A stretch of 64,000 bases of DNA from contig NZ_JAJATX010000002.1 of assembly GCF_020866965.1 (NCBI RefSeq), forward strand, positions 1 to 64,000, given 5' to 3'. The notes under the pieces were generated by a model, which was not told where the DNA came from, searched no databases, and worked only from the letters and a program-made list of their open reading frames with translations. A program made the position numbers and the translations under genes. Below are positions 9,479-17,327 of the stretch, one piece after another. Position 1 is the stretch's first letter; every line of letters starts with the position of its first letter. The DNA is from Microvirga roseola. GTDB lineage: Bacteria > Pseudomonadota > Alphaproteobacteria > Rhizobiales > Beijerinckiaceae.

Positions 9479-10717
9479 TCAGGCCTTATCAAGGCCGTAT
9501 AGCGAGTGGAGCGTGCGAACTGCAAGCTCCGTATAGGCCGAGTCGATGAGCACTGAGAATTTAATCTCAGAGGTGGTGATCGCGCGAATGTTGATGCCTT
9601 TGTCGGCCAGAGCCTTGAAGGCCTTGGCCGCGACGCCCGCGTGGCTGCGCATGCCGACGCCGATGGCGGAGACCTTCACCACGTCGGTGGCCCCCTGGAG
9701 GTCCTGGAACTGGATCTCGTCCTTGTGGGCGTTGAGCACGGCGCAGGCGCGCTCGTAGTCGGCTGCGGGGACCGTAAAGGTCAGGTCCGTGGTGGCGGCA
9801 TTGTCGGACACGACCTGGATGATCATGTCCACGTTCACGTTGGCCTCGGCCAGGGGCACGAAGATCGACGCGGCGATGCCCGGCTTATCCGCAATGTCAC
9901 GCAGCGTAATCTGAGCCTCGTCGCGGGAATAGGCGATGCCCGTGACAACCTGCTGTTCCATGATGTCTTCCTCGTCGCAGATGAGGGTGCCGAGCTTGGG
10001 ATCGGCTGGATCGTCGAAGCTGGAGCGCACGTAGGTGGGCACCCGGTACATCATGGCGAGCTCGACCGAGCGCACCTGGAGCACCTTGGCGCCCAGCGAG
10101 GCCATTTCCAGCATTTCCTCGTAGGAGACCCTATCCAGTCGCTGCGCCTTGGGCACGATGCGCGGATCGGTGGTATAGACGCCGTCCACGTCCGTGTAGA
10201 TGTCGCAGCGTTCCGCCTGGATGGCGGCGGCGAGCGCCACGGCGCTCGTATCGGAGCCGCCGCGCCCCAGGGTCGTGACGCGCTGGGTGGGCTGGTGGAT
10301 GCCCTGGAAGCCGGAGACGACCGCCACTTCCTTGTTGTCCGTGAAGCCCTTCATGATCCCGGTGCCGTCAATGGCGGCGATTCGCGCCGCACCGTGGGCT
10401 TCCGAGGTCATGATCGGAATCTGCCATCCCTGCCAGGAGCGGGCCTTGAGTCCCATTTCCTGCAGAGCGATGGCGAGAAGGCCCGACGTCACCTGCTCGC
10501 CGGAGGCGACGACCACGTCGTATTCCTTGGAATCGTAGAGGGCGGAGGCCTCCTTGACCCAGCCGACGAGCTCGTTCGTCTTGCCGGCCATGGCGGAGAC
10601 CACCACGGCCACGTCATAGCCGGCCTCGACCTCGCGTTTGACGTGCCGCGCCACATTGCGGATGCGTTCTACCGTGGCGACGGACGTACCGCCGAACTTC
10701 ATGACGAGACGGGGCAT
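9479..10717 (-). CDS. lysC: Aspartate kinase
   Basis: LysC phosphorylates aspartate, the first step to lysine, threonine, methionine and diaminopimelate. The 412-residue length is usual for the short, ACT-regulated bacterial form. It starts with the kinase signature VMKFGGTSVA (5-14), has TTLGRGGSDTSAVALAA in the nucleotide/aspartate site near residue 170, and ends in two ACT domains (about 265-410) that bind feedback amino acids. It is divergent from ubiG and heads the minus-strand run into ptsP. Confidence 0.96.
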   Translation of the reverse strand: MPRLVMKFGGTSVATVERIRNVARHVKREVEAGYDVAVVVSAMAGKTNELVGWVKEASALYDSKEYDVVVASGEQVTSGLLAIALQEMGLKARSWQGWQIPIMTSEAHGAARIAAIDGTGIMKGFTDNKEVAVVSGFQGIHQPTQRVTTLGRGGSDTSAVALAAAIQAERCDIYTDVDGVYTTDPRIVPKAQRLDRVSYEEMLEMASLGAKVLQVRSVELAMMYRVPTYVRSSFDDPADPKLGTLICDEEDIMEQQVVTGIAYSRDEAQITLRDIADKPGIAASIFVPLAEANVNVDMIIQVVSDNAATTDLTFTVPAADYERACAVLNAHKDEIQFQDLQGATDVVKVSAIGVGMRSHAGVAAKAFKALADKGINIRAITTSEIKFSVLIDSAYTELAVRTLHSLYGLDKA

Positions 10718-10848
10718 GGGCGAAGAAGGCCGTTAAGGGTCAGGGAAATTTTTGCCCTTCGCCGTGCGAAAGGCGCGTATACATGACGGTAGGGCCTCGC
10801 GCTGTCAACGCGCGGAAATCATTTCTTCGTCTAAGGAATCAGGAACCC

Positions 10849-11592
10849 ATGACCGACGGCGCATCCACGACCATCGACCCGGCCGAGGTCGCCCGATTCG
10901 AAAAGATCGCGGACACCTGGTGGGACCCGAAGGGCCCCATGAAGGTCCTGCACAAGTTCAATCCCGTTCGCCTCGCCTACATCCGGGACGAGGCCTGCCG
11001 CCGCTTCGGGCGCGACCCGCGCTCGGCCCGCTCCCTCGAAGGCTTGAGCATCCTGGATGTCGGCTGCGGCGGCGGCGTGCTCTCGGAACCGCTGGCCCGG
11101 CTCGGCGCCAGGGTCACGGGGCTGGATCCGGCTCCCACCAACATCTCGGTCGCAAAGCTCCATGCGGAACGGGCGGGCGTGGCCGTCGATTACCGGAACG
11201 AGACGGTCGAGGCCGTGGTCGCACGGGGCGAAACCTTCGACATCGTGCTCGCCATGGAGGTGGTGGAGCATGTGGCCGACGTGCAGGCCTTCGTGAGCAC
11301 CTGTGTCAAGGCCGTGAAGCCGGGCGGAACTCTCGTCATGGCCACCATCAACCGGACCCTGCGCTCCTTCGCCTTCGCCATCGTGGGGGCGGAGTACGTC
11401 CTCGGCTGGCTGCCGAAAGGCACCCATGAATGGGAAAAGTTCATGACGCCGGAGGAGCTGACCTCCGCCATCGAGGCGACAGGGTTCGCCGTCGACAATC
11501 TTGAGGGCGTGGCCTACAACCCCTTGAGGGACGAATGGTCCCTCTCCGAGGACACGGCCGTCAATTACATGCTGCGGGCCTCGCGAGGCTGA
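10849..11592 (+). CDS. ubiG: Ubiquinone biosynthesis O-methyltransferase UbiG
   Basis: UbiG catalyses both O-methylations in ubiquinone synthesis with S-adenosylmethionine. The 247-residue protein starts MTDGAST and has the UbiG-typical FEKIADTWWDPKGPMK stretch near residues 15-30, SAM motif ILDVGCGGGVLSEPLA near 67-82, and VMATINRT near the middle. An in-frame ATG at 10783 would add 22 residues; the 10849 start is preferred because homologues start here and AAGGAATCAGGA precedes it. The gene is divergent from lysC. Its last 28 bp overlap the 3' end of the convergent metallophosphoesterase gene. Confidence 0.95.
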   Translation: MTDGASTTIDPAEVARFEKIADTWWDPKGPMKVLHKFNPVRLAYIRDEACRRFGRDPRSARSLEGLSILDVGCGGGVLSEPLARLGARVTGLDPAPTNISVAKLHAERAGVAVDYRNETVEAVVARGETFDIVLAMEVVEHVADVQAFVSTCVKAVKPGGTLVMATINRTLRSFAFAIVGAEYVLGWLPKGTHEWEKFMTPEELTSAIEATGFAVDNLEGVAYNPLRDEWSLSEDTAVNYMLRASRG

Positions 11593-12092
11593 CGCCGCCG
11601 CTTCGTGCCCAGGATCGTTTCAAGGGTGATGGGCCGGTAATCCCAGGCGTCGACGCCCACATCATATTGCCGCGTCTGGGGCTTCAGCTTGCCGTGGCTG
11701 TGGCCGTGGAGGTCGATCCAGCCGCGGCCCATGTTCTTCCAGGTGCGAAAGGCATAGTGGCACATGACGACGGCATGCCCGTCGACGCTCAGTTCCGCAT
11801 AGGCCTGCACGCTTTCCCAGCCCCTCGCGGCCAGGGTTGCCGGTCCGTCGTTGTTGCCGGTGATCAGGTGCTTGCGGCCGTTGAGCTGTCCCAGAAGCTC
11901 GTCGATGCGCTCCGGGCGAACATGCAGGGCGAAATCGCCCAGGTGCCAGACCTCGTCGTTCGCCGAGACGGTCTCGTTCCAGTTGGCGATCAGCGCCTCG
12001 TCGTGTTCGGGAATGGTGCTGAACGGACGTTTATCGATCCGCAGCACCCTGGCATCGCCGAAATGGGTGTCGCTGGTGAAAAAGACTGCCAT
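11565..12092 (-). CDS. Metallophosphoesterase (calcineurin-like)
   Basis: A 175-residue calcineurin-like phosphoesterase with the dinuclear metal-site motifs in order: TSDTHFGD at 6-13, LGDFALH, GNND near residue 80, CHYAFRTW and DLHGHSHGK. This is the small single-domain form; the substrate cannot be predicted. The ATG at 12092 opens directly on the MAVFFTSDTHFG beta-strand; an upstream in-frame start would add an unlikely 17-residue extension. A GGAAC-N16-CGTT general-stress promoter match lies 34-58 bp upstream on the same strand, and a double-hairpin repeat lies beyond it. The 3' end overlaps ubiG by 28 bp tail to tail. Confidence 0.88.
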   Translation of the reverse strand: MAVFFTSDTHFGDARVLRIDKRPFSTIPEHDEALIANWNETVSANDEVWHLGDFALHVRPERIDELLGQLNGRKHLITGNNDGPATLAARGWESVQAYAELSVDGHAVVMCHYAFRTWKNMGRGWIDLHGHSHGKLKPQTRQYDVGVDAWDYRPITLETILGTKRRRQPREARSM

Positions 12093-12125
12093 GAATAATC
12101 CAACACAGCTTGAAGGCTGCGTCGA

Positions 12126-12150
12126 AACGGGTTCGCCGCGCACCGGTTCC
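12126..12150 (-). promoter_or_regulatory. Candidate sigma-EcfG (general stress) promoter for the metallophosphoesterase
   Basis: On the minus strand GGAAC (12150-12146) is followed after exactly 16 nt by CGTT (12129-12126). This is an exact match to the PhyR/EcfG promoter consensus of alphaproteobacteria. Transcription would start near 12117, about 25 nt before the ATG at 12092. Confidence 0.6.
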
Positions 12151-12154
12151 TGCC

Positions 12155-12276
12155 TAGAGCATCGTGCGGAAAAGTGGACCCGGTTTTCCGCACACCAACG
12201 ATGCTCTCATCATAAGAGAAAGCATCGGATGGGATCCCAAAAGTGCAAATCCACTTTTGGGTCCGATGCTTTAGCG
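12155..12276. repeat. Double-hairpin intergenic repeat, copy 1
   Basis: About 120 bp made of two consecutive inverted repeats. The first has outer arms GAGCATCG (12157-12164) and CGATGCTC (12199-12206) with inner GTGCGGAAAA/TTTTCCGCAC arms. The second has arms AAAGCATCGGA (12219-12229) and TCCGATGCTTT (12262-12272) with inner AAAAGTG/CACTTTT arms. A second copy in inverted orientation is at 26038-26152. The end of this copy forms the TAA stop codon of the Spy-like gene at 12271-12273. Confidence 0.9.
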
Positions 12277-12795
12277 GGCACGATACCCGCGAAGCGCATT
12301 ATAGGTCTCAACCTGCTCTGGAGCGAGAATATTCCTAGTTGAGAGGTGGTATTTGAGGTGGGCGCCCCTTAGCCTCGCTTGGGTTTCGCCGATCCTGGCA
12401 GTGGCTTCATCGAGGGCGCTTTCGGTCACTGTCTTGCTTGCAAAGAGCCGGTCCAGATCCTGCTCCTGCTCGATCAGGCGCAGCCCAATCGCGACTGTTT
12501 CCGCCTTCATCTCGGCATGAAGCCCCTCCATGCGGTTCCTCTGGGCGGCCGAAAGGTCGAGCGCATCGGCATGTTCGATCACATGAAGGGGGCCGGGGTA
12601 GCCGTTCAGCTCGGCCGCAAGCGCAAGGCCCATGCCGCGGCCGTTCCTCAAATCGGCGATCTGCTGTTCTGACAGGGCCTTGATCGAGCGCTGCGAGATT
12701 TCCGCATAAGGAGAGTGACCCCCCGGATGGTGTTGGGCGAGGGCGGTCCCGCCGAGCAATAGAGCGACGAGCGTGACTGGAACGAATGTGCGCAT
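12271..12795 (-). CDS. Spy/CpxP-like periplasmic protein
   Basis: A 174-residue exported protein. Residues 1-20 form a signal peptide (MRTFVPVTLVALLLGGTALA, cut before QHHPGGH), and the mature start is histidine-rich. The rest is helical and charged, with SAAQRNRMEGLHAEMKAE resembling the LTxxQ-type motifs of Spy/CpxP periplasmic chaperones and metal sensors. The ATG at 12795 is preferred over the in-frame GTG at 12810 because AAAGGA sits just ahead of it. The stop codon falls within the terminal bases of the adjacent repeat. It follows a Crp/Fnr-type regulator gene by 62 bp, with an FNR-like dyad in between, suggesting that the regulator controls it. Confidence 0.75.
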   Translation of the reverse strand: MRTFVPVTLVALLLGGTALAQHHPGGHSPYAEISQRSIKALSEQQIADLRNGRGMGLALAAELNGYPGPLHVIEHADALDLSAAQRNRMEGLHAEMKAETVAIGLRLIEQEQDLDRLFASKTVTESALDEATARIGETQARLRGAHLKYHLSTRNILAPEQVETYNALRGYRAR

Positions 12796-12846
12796 GGGAG
12801 ATCCTTTCACCGGAGGCCCCTTTTATGTCCGCCTTTCTCGCGAACG

Positions 12847-12862
12847 TATGATTGCGATCATA
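12847..12862. promoter_or_regulatory. FNR/CRP-like dyad overlapping the regulator stop codon
   Basis: A perfect 16-bp inverted repeat, TATGAT-TGCG-ATCATA, close to the FNR box TTGAT-N4-ATCAA. It covers the stop codon of the Crp/Fnr gene and lies 52 bp before the start of the Spy-like gene, a position from which the regulator could act on that gene. Confidence 0.55.
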
Positions 12863-13439
12863 AACCGCGCGGCTTCAGCAGGCGGATGGTCGAGTGCGTA
12901 CGTTCGATGATGCGCTCTCGTTCCAGTCCGGCCAAGACGCGGTAGATCGCTTCGCGGCTCAGACCCAACTCGAAGGCGAGATCCTGAATCCGGGGCGGGA
13001 GGCGGACCGATCCGTCCGCCTCGGCGCGGGACTCGAGCAGCAACAGGAGCCTGTCGCGGGCCGAGCGCACACTGCGGAGTTCGAGCTGATGGCGCAGGTT
13101 CTGGAGCTGTCGCGCCATTCCGGCGAGAAGGGATGTGGCGCCGGTCGGGTTCTGCCGGACCGCCTCTAGAACCGCTCCCTTGGAGTAGCAGCGCACAAGG
13201 GAGTCTTCGATGGCGATGGCATCGCAATGATAGATGTCCGAGAACAGCGACGCCTCAGCGATGAACTGGCCCGTCCGGGACGTATGAAGGACCACCTTGC
13301 GTCCGTCATAGGTAGACCGTTCCAATCGAATTGCCCCGCTTTCGATCCGAAACATGCCCGCCGTGAGGTCGCCTTGTCGAAAAAGAGCCTCGCCAGAGGC
13401 AAGCGTTCGGGTCTGTGGGGCCACATCCTCCGTGAGCAT
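12858..13439 (-). CDS. Crp/Fnr family transcriptional regulator
   Basis: A 193-residue regulator with an N-terminal cyclic-nucleotide-binding-fold domain (about 12-110), a dimerisation helix (112-140) and a C-terminal winged helix-turn-helix (148-190). The recognition helix is SREAIYRVLAGLE at 161-173. Its Arg-Glu-x-x-x-Arg spacing is that used by CRP and FNR to read TGA-containing half-sites. Only two cysteines are present (72 and 84), so an FNR-type 4Fe-4S sensor is not expected. It starts 8 bp after the DUF1178 stop and is followed by the Spy-like gene. The ligand or signal is unknown. Confidence 0.9.
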   Translation of the reverse strand: MLTEDVAPQTRTLASGEALFRQGDLTAGMFRIESGAIRLERSTYDGRKVVLHTSRTGQFIAEASLFSDIYHCDAIAIEDSLVRCYSKGAVLEAVRQNPTGATSLLAGMARQLQNLRHQLELRSVRSARDRLLLLLESRAEADGSVRLPPRIQDLAFELGLSREAIYRVLAGLERERIIERTHSTIRLLKPRGL

Positions 13440-13447
13440 GGAGGTGA

Positions 13448-13897
13448 CTAATTCCGGTCGTCCGGAATGACCGGCAGGGGAAGCACGTCGATGCCTTCTT
13501 CCAGAAGCGCCCGCGCCTCGGCCAGATCGGCCTCGCCGTAGATCGAGCGCTCCTCCGCCTCGCCGTAATGCATCTTGCGCGCTTCCTCGACGAAGCCCTT
13601 GCCGACGTTCTCGGAGTTCTTCATCACGTGCTCCCGAAGCGCCCTCAGGGCCGCGCGGATTTCCCGCTCCCTGTCGGAGAGAACCACAACGGGTTGGCTC
13701 TCCGGCAGGCGGGCGGGCGCGGAATCCTTGTCCTTGCGAGCGATGGAGGGCGCCATGATCTGCTTCTCGACCTTGGCCGAGTTGCAGTATGGGCAGGTTA
13801 CAAAGCCGCGCTTGCGCTGCGTCTCGAACGCATCGCTCGACGGAAACCAGCTCTCGAACTCGTGGGCCTGCTCGCAGGCCAAAGCGTACTTGATCAT
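13448..13897 (-). CDS. DUF1178 family protein
   Basis: A 149-residue protein. Its first 45 residues match the DUF1178 pattern: MIKYALACEQAHEFESWF, then a CPYC knuckle at about residues 35-38 that could pair with Cys8 to bind zinc, then VEKQIMAPSIAR. The C-terminal half is helical and acidic. The function is unknown. It sits in the order comF-grxC-nitrilase-DUF1178 on one strand with gaps under 45 bp, a set commonly kept together in Hyphomicrobiales. Confidence 0.9.
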   Translation of the reverse strand: MIKYALACEQAHEFESWFPSSDAFETQRKRGFVTCPYCNSAKVEKQIMAPSIARKDKDSAPARLPESQPVVVLSDREREIRAALRALREHVMKNSENVGKGFVEEARKMHYGEAEERSIYGEADLAEARALLEEGIDVLPLPVIPDDRN

Positions 13898-13938
13898 GTC
13901 CTTACGGGGTCAGGGTTCTGCACCTTTTTGCCGGGATT

Positions 13939-14805
13939 TCAAGCCGATGAGGCCTGCCGCAGGGGCTGAGGCGCCGACACGGTCTCGACCTTGAAGGGCC
14001 TTGCATTCTTCAGGGTGGGAATGCGGCTGCGGGCATCGGTCACGAGGGCCGGATCGATCTCGGCCAGAAAAACGCCAGGCTCCGTGCCGCCCTCGGCCAG
14101 GACCCGGCCCCAGGGATCGATGATGACCGAATGGCCGAAGGTCTCGCGCCCGTCCTCATGCAGGCCCCCCTGGGCGGCCGAGATCATGAAGGAACCGGTC
14201 TCGATGGCCCGGGCCCGGTGAAGCACATGCCAATGGGCCTCGCCCGTCTGCTTCGTGAAGGCCGCAGGGGCCGAAAGGAACGAGGCGCCGTTCTCGGCCA
14301 ACGCCCTGAAGAGGGCGGCAAAGCGCACATCGTAGCAGATGGTGATGCCGAGCAGGCCCCACGGCGTCTCGGCGAGGACCGCCCTCTCGCCGCCGGTATA
14401 GCTGGCGGATTCCCGCCAGCTTTCGCCGTTGGGCAGATCGACATCGTAAAGGTGGATCTTATCGTAGGATGTGACGATCTCGCCATCGGCCCCGATCAGG
14501 AAGGCGCGGTTCGCAATCTTGTCCCCGTCCTTCACGGCGATGGAGCCGATCTGGACCACGATGCCGCGTTCGCGCGCCACCTCACGCAGGGAGGCGAGCA
14601 CCGGGTCCTGGCCCTCCGGCCCGACCTTGTCGAACAGTTCGGCTCGCTCCCGGCACACCAGCGAGGTCATCTCCGGCGTCTGGGCGAAATGTGCGCCCTG
14701 GGTCGCAGCCTGGCGAACGAGGGCCACCGCGTCGTCGCGGTTTCTCAGCACGTCGCGCCCGGAGCGCATCTGGATGCAGGCGGCGGTAAAGCGGGTCGGG
14801 GTCAT
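13939..14805 (-). CDS. Carbon-nitrogen hydrolase (Nit1/Nit2-like)
   Basis: A 288-residue nitrilase-superfamily amidase. The catalytic triad is visible: Glu in FAQTPEMTSL near residue 45, Lys in SYDKIHLYDVD near residue 115, and Cys in ITICYDVRFAALFRAL near residue 154. The LPNGESWRESASYTGGE stretch and the short length resemble the Nit branch, whose eukaryotic members repair deaminated glutathione or hydrolyse omega-amides. The position 15 bp upstream of nothing but glutaredoxin on the same strand is consistent with a glutathione-repair role, which is an inference. Confidence 0.88.
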   Translation of the reverse strand: MTPTRFTAACIQMRSGRDVLRNRDDAVALVRQAATQGAHFAQTPEMTSLVCRERAELFDKVGPEGQDPVLASLREVARERGIVVQIGSIAVKDGDKIANRAFLIGADGEIVTSYDKIHLYDVDLPNGESWRESASYTGGERAVLAETPWGLLGITICYDVRFAALFRALAENGASFLSAPAAFTKQTGEAHWHVLHRARAIETGSFMISAAQGGLHEDGRETFGHSVIIDPWGRVLAEGGTEPGVFLAEIDPALVTDARSRIPTLKNARPFKVETVSAPQPLRQASSA

Positions 14806-14820
14806 GGGGATCTATCTCCG

Positions 14821-15078
14821 TCAGGCCTGCAATAAGGGCTCAAGCTGGCCCCTGTCATCAAGGGCGTAAAGGTCGTCGCAGCCGCCTACATGCTTCTCGC
14901 CGATGAAGATCTGCGGCACGGAGGTGCGCCCATTGGCCTTCTGGATCATCTCGGCGCGGGCTTCGGGCTTGGCCTCGATGTCGATCTCGATGAAGGCCGC
15001 GCCTTTCTCGTCGAGCAGCTTCTTGGCAGCGGAGCAATAGGGGCACCAGCTTTTCGTATAAATCGTGATGGGCGGCAT
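14821..15078 (-). CDS. grxC: Glutaredoxin 3
   Basis: An 85-residue dithiol glutaredoxin with the active site CPYC at 12-15 in YTKSWCPYCSAAK, the cis-proline TSVPQIFIG at about 53-61, and the GGCDDL glutathione-binding loop at 65-70. Length and motifs match GrxC, which reduces protein and mixed disulfides with glutathione in the cytoplasm. It lies between comF (36 bp upstream) and the nitrilase gene (15 bp downstream), probably in one operon. Confidence 0.96.
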   Translation of the reverse strand: MPPITIYTKSWCPYCSAAKKLLDEKGAAFIEIDIEAKPEARAEMIQKANGRTSVPQIFIGEKHVGGCDDLYALDDRGQLEPLLQA

Positions 15079-15114
15079 CGGGTCATCTCCTGAGAGACCA
15101 GGATATAGGAAGCT

Positions 15115-15897
15115 TTACGCCTCTGTCACAACTCTCGCGAAGGCGAGAACGTCGACCGAAGCCGCACCGCCTCTCAAAAGGGCCCGCGACGCCGCATTCG
15201 CCGTCGATCCGGTGGTCAGCACGTCGTCGATGAGGAGAACGCGCCTGCCCGCAAGCCGCGCCTTGGCGTCCTGGGGCACCCGGAAGGCGCCCTGCAGGTT
15301 CTCCTGCCGCTGAGCCTTGGTGAGGCCGACCTGGCGGCGGGTGGACTTCACGCGGGCGAGGAGGAAGGGATCGCAGGGAATCCCGCTTTCCAGCGAGACG
15401 ACCTGGCTCAAGGCCATGGCCTGATTGAACCTGCGTCGCCAGAGCCGCCAGCGGTGGAGGGGCACGGGGACGATCACGTCGGCCTCCCGGAGGAGCTCCG
15501 TTCCGGCACGGGTCATCATGGTCCCCATGGCCCGGGCGAGCTCCAACCGGTCGGCGTATTTGAGCCGGTGGACCAGGAGGCTCGCCGTCCCGTCGTATTC
15601 GGCGACCGCCCGGGCGCGGCCGAAGACCGGCTGCTCGGCAATGGCCTGCGGCGAGAGGAGAGGGGCGCCGGTATCATAGGCCAGGGGCGTTCCCAGCCTC
15701 TCACAGAAGGGCCGCTCGATGAAGCGGATGCCGGACCAGCAGGCGGCGCAAAGCCCATGCGGCTCGCCGGTCGCGGCCTGGCAGGCGATGCAGGAGGGCG
15801 GATAGACGATTCCGAGCGCCCAGCGGCCTGCCTCCCGCACTCCTCGAAGGAGGCGGGCGCTCAGACTCGTCGGCAAGGCCTCGACGGGATCGCTCAT
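15115..15897 (-). CDS. ComF family phosphoribosyltransferase-like protein
   Basis: A 260-residue ComF-type protein. An N-terminal zinc-ribbon-like cluster (CIACQAATGEPHGLCAAC at about 37-54) is followed by a phosphoribosyltransferase fold with the PRPP-loop motif RVLLIDDVLTTGSTANAASR near residue 220. Homologues act in DNA uptake (ComF) or resemble GntX; the biochemical role is unsettled. It is the first gene of the comF-grxC-nitrilase-DUF1178 run and is divergent from the methyltransferase gene starting at 16001. Confidence 0.9.
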   Translation of the reverse strand: MSDPVEALPTSLSARLLRGVREAGRWALGIVYPPSCIACQAATGEPHGLCAACWSGIRFIERPFCERLGTPLAYDTGAPLLSPQAIAEQPVFGRARAVAEYDGTASLLVHRLKYADRLELARAMGTMMTRAGTELLREADVIVPVPLHRWRLWRRRFNQAMALSQVVSLESGIPCDPFLLARVKSTRRQVGLTKAQRQENLQGAFRVPQDAKARLAGRRVLLIDDVLTTGSTANAASRALLRGGAASVDVLAFARVVTEA

Positions 15898-16000
15898 GGA
15901 GCCAAGCTTAACGGATCGGCGATCTCCTGTGCATCTCTCCGGCCGGAGGGGCAGATTGGCCCTTGGTTTGGTGCGCGGCTCACGCCATATCGAGCGCCTG

Positions 16001-16894
16001 ATGAATACGCCCCTCGTCTTCGACCGCTCCCTCCTTCGCCGCCGCCTGTCCCGGGCGCTCAGCCAGGGCTATGCCGACTTTCTCCTCACCCGTGTGGTGG
16101 AGGATCTGGAGGAGCGCCTCTCCACGGTGGTGCGGTCCTTTCCGCTGGCACTCGATGTCGGAACGCCCACCGCCGCCGCCGTCGAGGCCCTGCGCCGGAG
16201 CGGGCGAGCCGAGGAGGTGGTCCGCCTGTCGCCGGTTCCGGAGCCGGGGAACATCATGGGCGATGAGGAGCGCCTGCCTTTCGCGGGCGGGCAATTCGAC
16301 CTCGCGATCTCCGTTCTCGCGCTCCAGGGGGTGAACGACCTTCCCGGCGCGCTCGTCCAGATCCGCCGCGCCCTGAAGCCCGACGGGCTGTTCATCGCGG
16401 CTCTGCTCGGCGGTGCGACCCTCACCGAGCTGCGCCAGTCCTTCACCCAGGCCGAGGCGGAGCTTGAGGGCGGGGTGAGCCCGCGTGTCGCGCCCTTCGC
16501 GGACCTGCGCGACATCGGCGGCCTGCTCCAGCGGGCGGGCTTCGCCCTGCCGGTGACGGATTCGGAGGCCTTGAGGGTGCGCTACGCCACGCCCTTTGCC
16601 CTGATGCAGGACCTGCGCCGGATGGGCCTGACCAATGCCCTCAACGACCGCCGCAAAGCCCCCTTGAGACGCGCGACGCTGATGCGGGCAGCCGAAATCT
16701 ATGCCGAGCGCTTCGCCGATCCGGACGGGCGCATCCCGGCGACCTTCGAGATCGTCTGGCTCTCCGGCTGGACCCCCCATGAAAGCCAGCAGAAGCCCCT
16801 GCGCCCTGGTTCGGCCAAGATGCGCCTGGCGGATGCGCTTGGCGTGAAGGAAGGGGAGACGCCGCCCAGTCCCGAGGACGGCCAATCTTCCTGA
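16001..16894 (+). CDS. NDUFAF5/BioC-like SAM-dependent methyltransferase-fold protein
   Basis: A 297-residue class I methyltransferase-fold protein. It starts with LVFDRSLLRRRLSRAL (5-20), the FDRxLxRxR segment typical of NDUFAF5, a mitochondrial complex I assembly factor that hydroxylates an arginine. Further elements are ALDVGTPTAAA near 50, FDLAISVLALQGVNDLPGAL near 100, and LKPDGLFIAALLGG. The glycine-rich SAM motif is not canonical. The ATG at 16001 is chosen because the homologous region starts there; an in-frame ATG at 15896 would add 35 residues with no similarity and abut the divergent comF start. A role in complex I maturation is inferred from family membership only. Confidence 0.8.
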   Translation: MNTPLVFDRSLLRRRLSRALSQGYADFLLTRVVEDLEERLSTVVRSFPLALDVGTPTAAAVEALRRSGRAEEVVRLSPVPEPGNIMGDEERLPFAGGQFDLAISVLALQGVNDLPGALVQIRRALKPDGLFIAALLGGATLTELRQSFTQAEAELEGGVSPRVAPFADLRDIGGLLQRAGFALPVTDSEALRVRYATPFALMQDLRRMGLTNALNDRRKAPLRRATLMRAAEIYAERFADPDGRIPATFEIVWLSGWTPHESQQKPLRPGSAKMRLADALGVKEGETPPSPEDGQSS

Positions 16895-16958
16895 ATTCCT
16901 CTTGGGCCGGACGCCGCCTGCTCTATCTCCTCGGTGAGATCTCTGGAGGCGACGTCAC

Positions 16959-17324
16959 ATGAAAGAGCCGGGCTCCGATCACCCGATCACCATCACCCAG
17001 AACCCGCACCGCATCCGGGTCATGCTCGGCGGCTTCATCGTTGCGGAGACGACTGAGGCCCTGACGCTTCAGGAGGCCTCGCTGCCGCCCGTGCAGTACA
17101 TTCCCCGCAAGGATGTGCGCATGGACCTCCTCGATCCGACGGATCACCGGACCCATTGTCCCTACAAGGGGGACGCCTCCTACTTCACCGTCAACGGAGG
17201 TGGGCTCGTCCGGGAGAATGCGGCCTGGAGCTATGAGCGGCCCTATCCGGCCATGGCGCGGATCGCGGAGTACCTGGCCTTCTACCCCGAGAGGGTCGAC
17301 GCCATCGAAGAGTTCACGGACTGA
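16959..17324 (+). CDS. DUF427 domain protein
   Basis: A 121-residue single-domain protein matching DUF427: VMLGGFIVAETTEAL near 21-35, VQYIPRKDVRMDLL near 45-58, THCPYKGDASYFTV near 64-77 and an aromatic C-terminal PERVDAIEEF. A GGAG ribosome site lies ahead of the ATG. The function is unknown. It ends 3 bp from the stop of the convergent transporter gene. Confidence 0.9.
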   Translation: MKEPGSDHPITITQNPHRIRVMLGGFIVAETTEALTLQEASLPPVQYIPRKDVRMDLLDPTDHRTHCPYKGDASYFTVNGGGLVRENAAWSYERPYPAMARIAEYLAFYPERVDAIEEFTD

Positions 17325-17327
17325 CTC

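Noticed and set aside
7139-9502. A 787-codon plus-strand frame opposite ptsP
   Set aside because: Antisense shadow of ptsP; His/Gly/Gln-rich with no family features.
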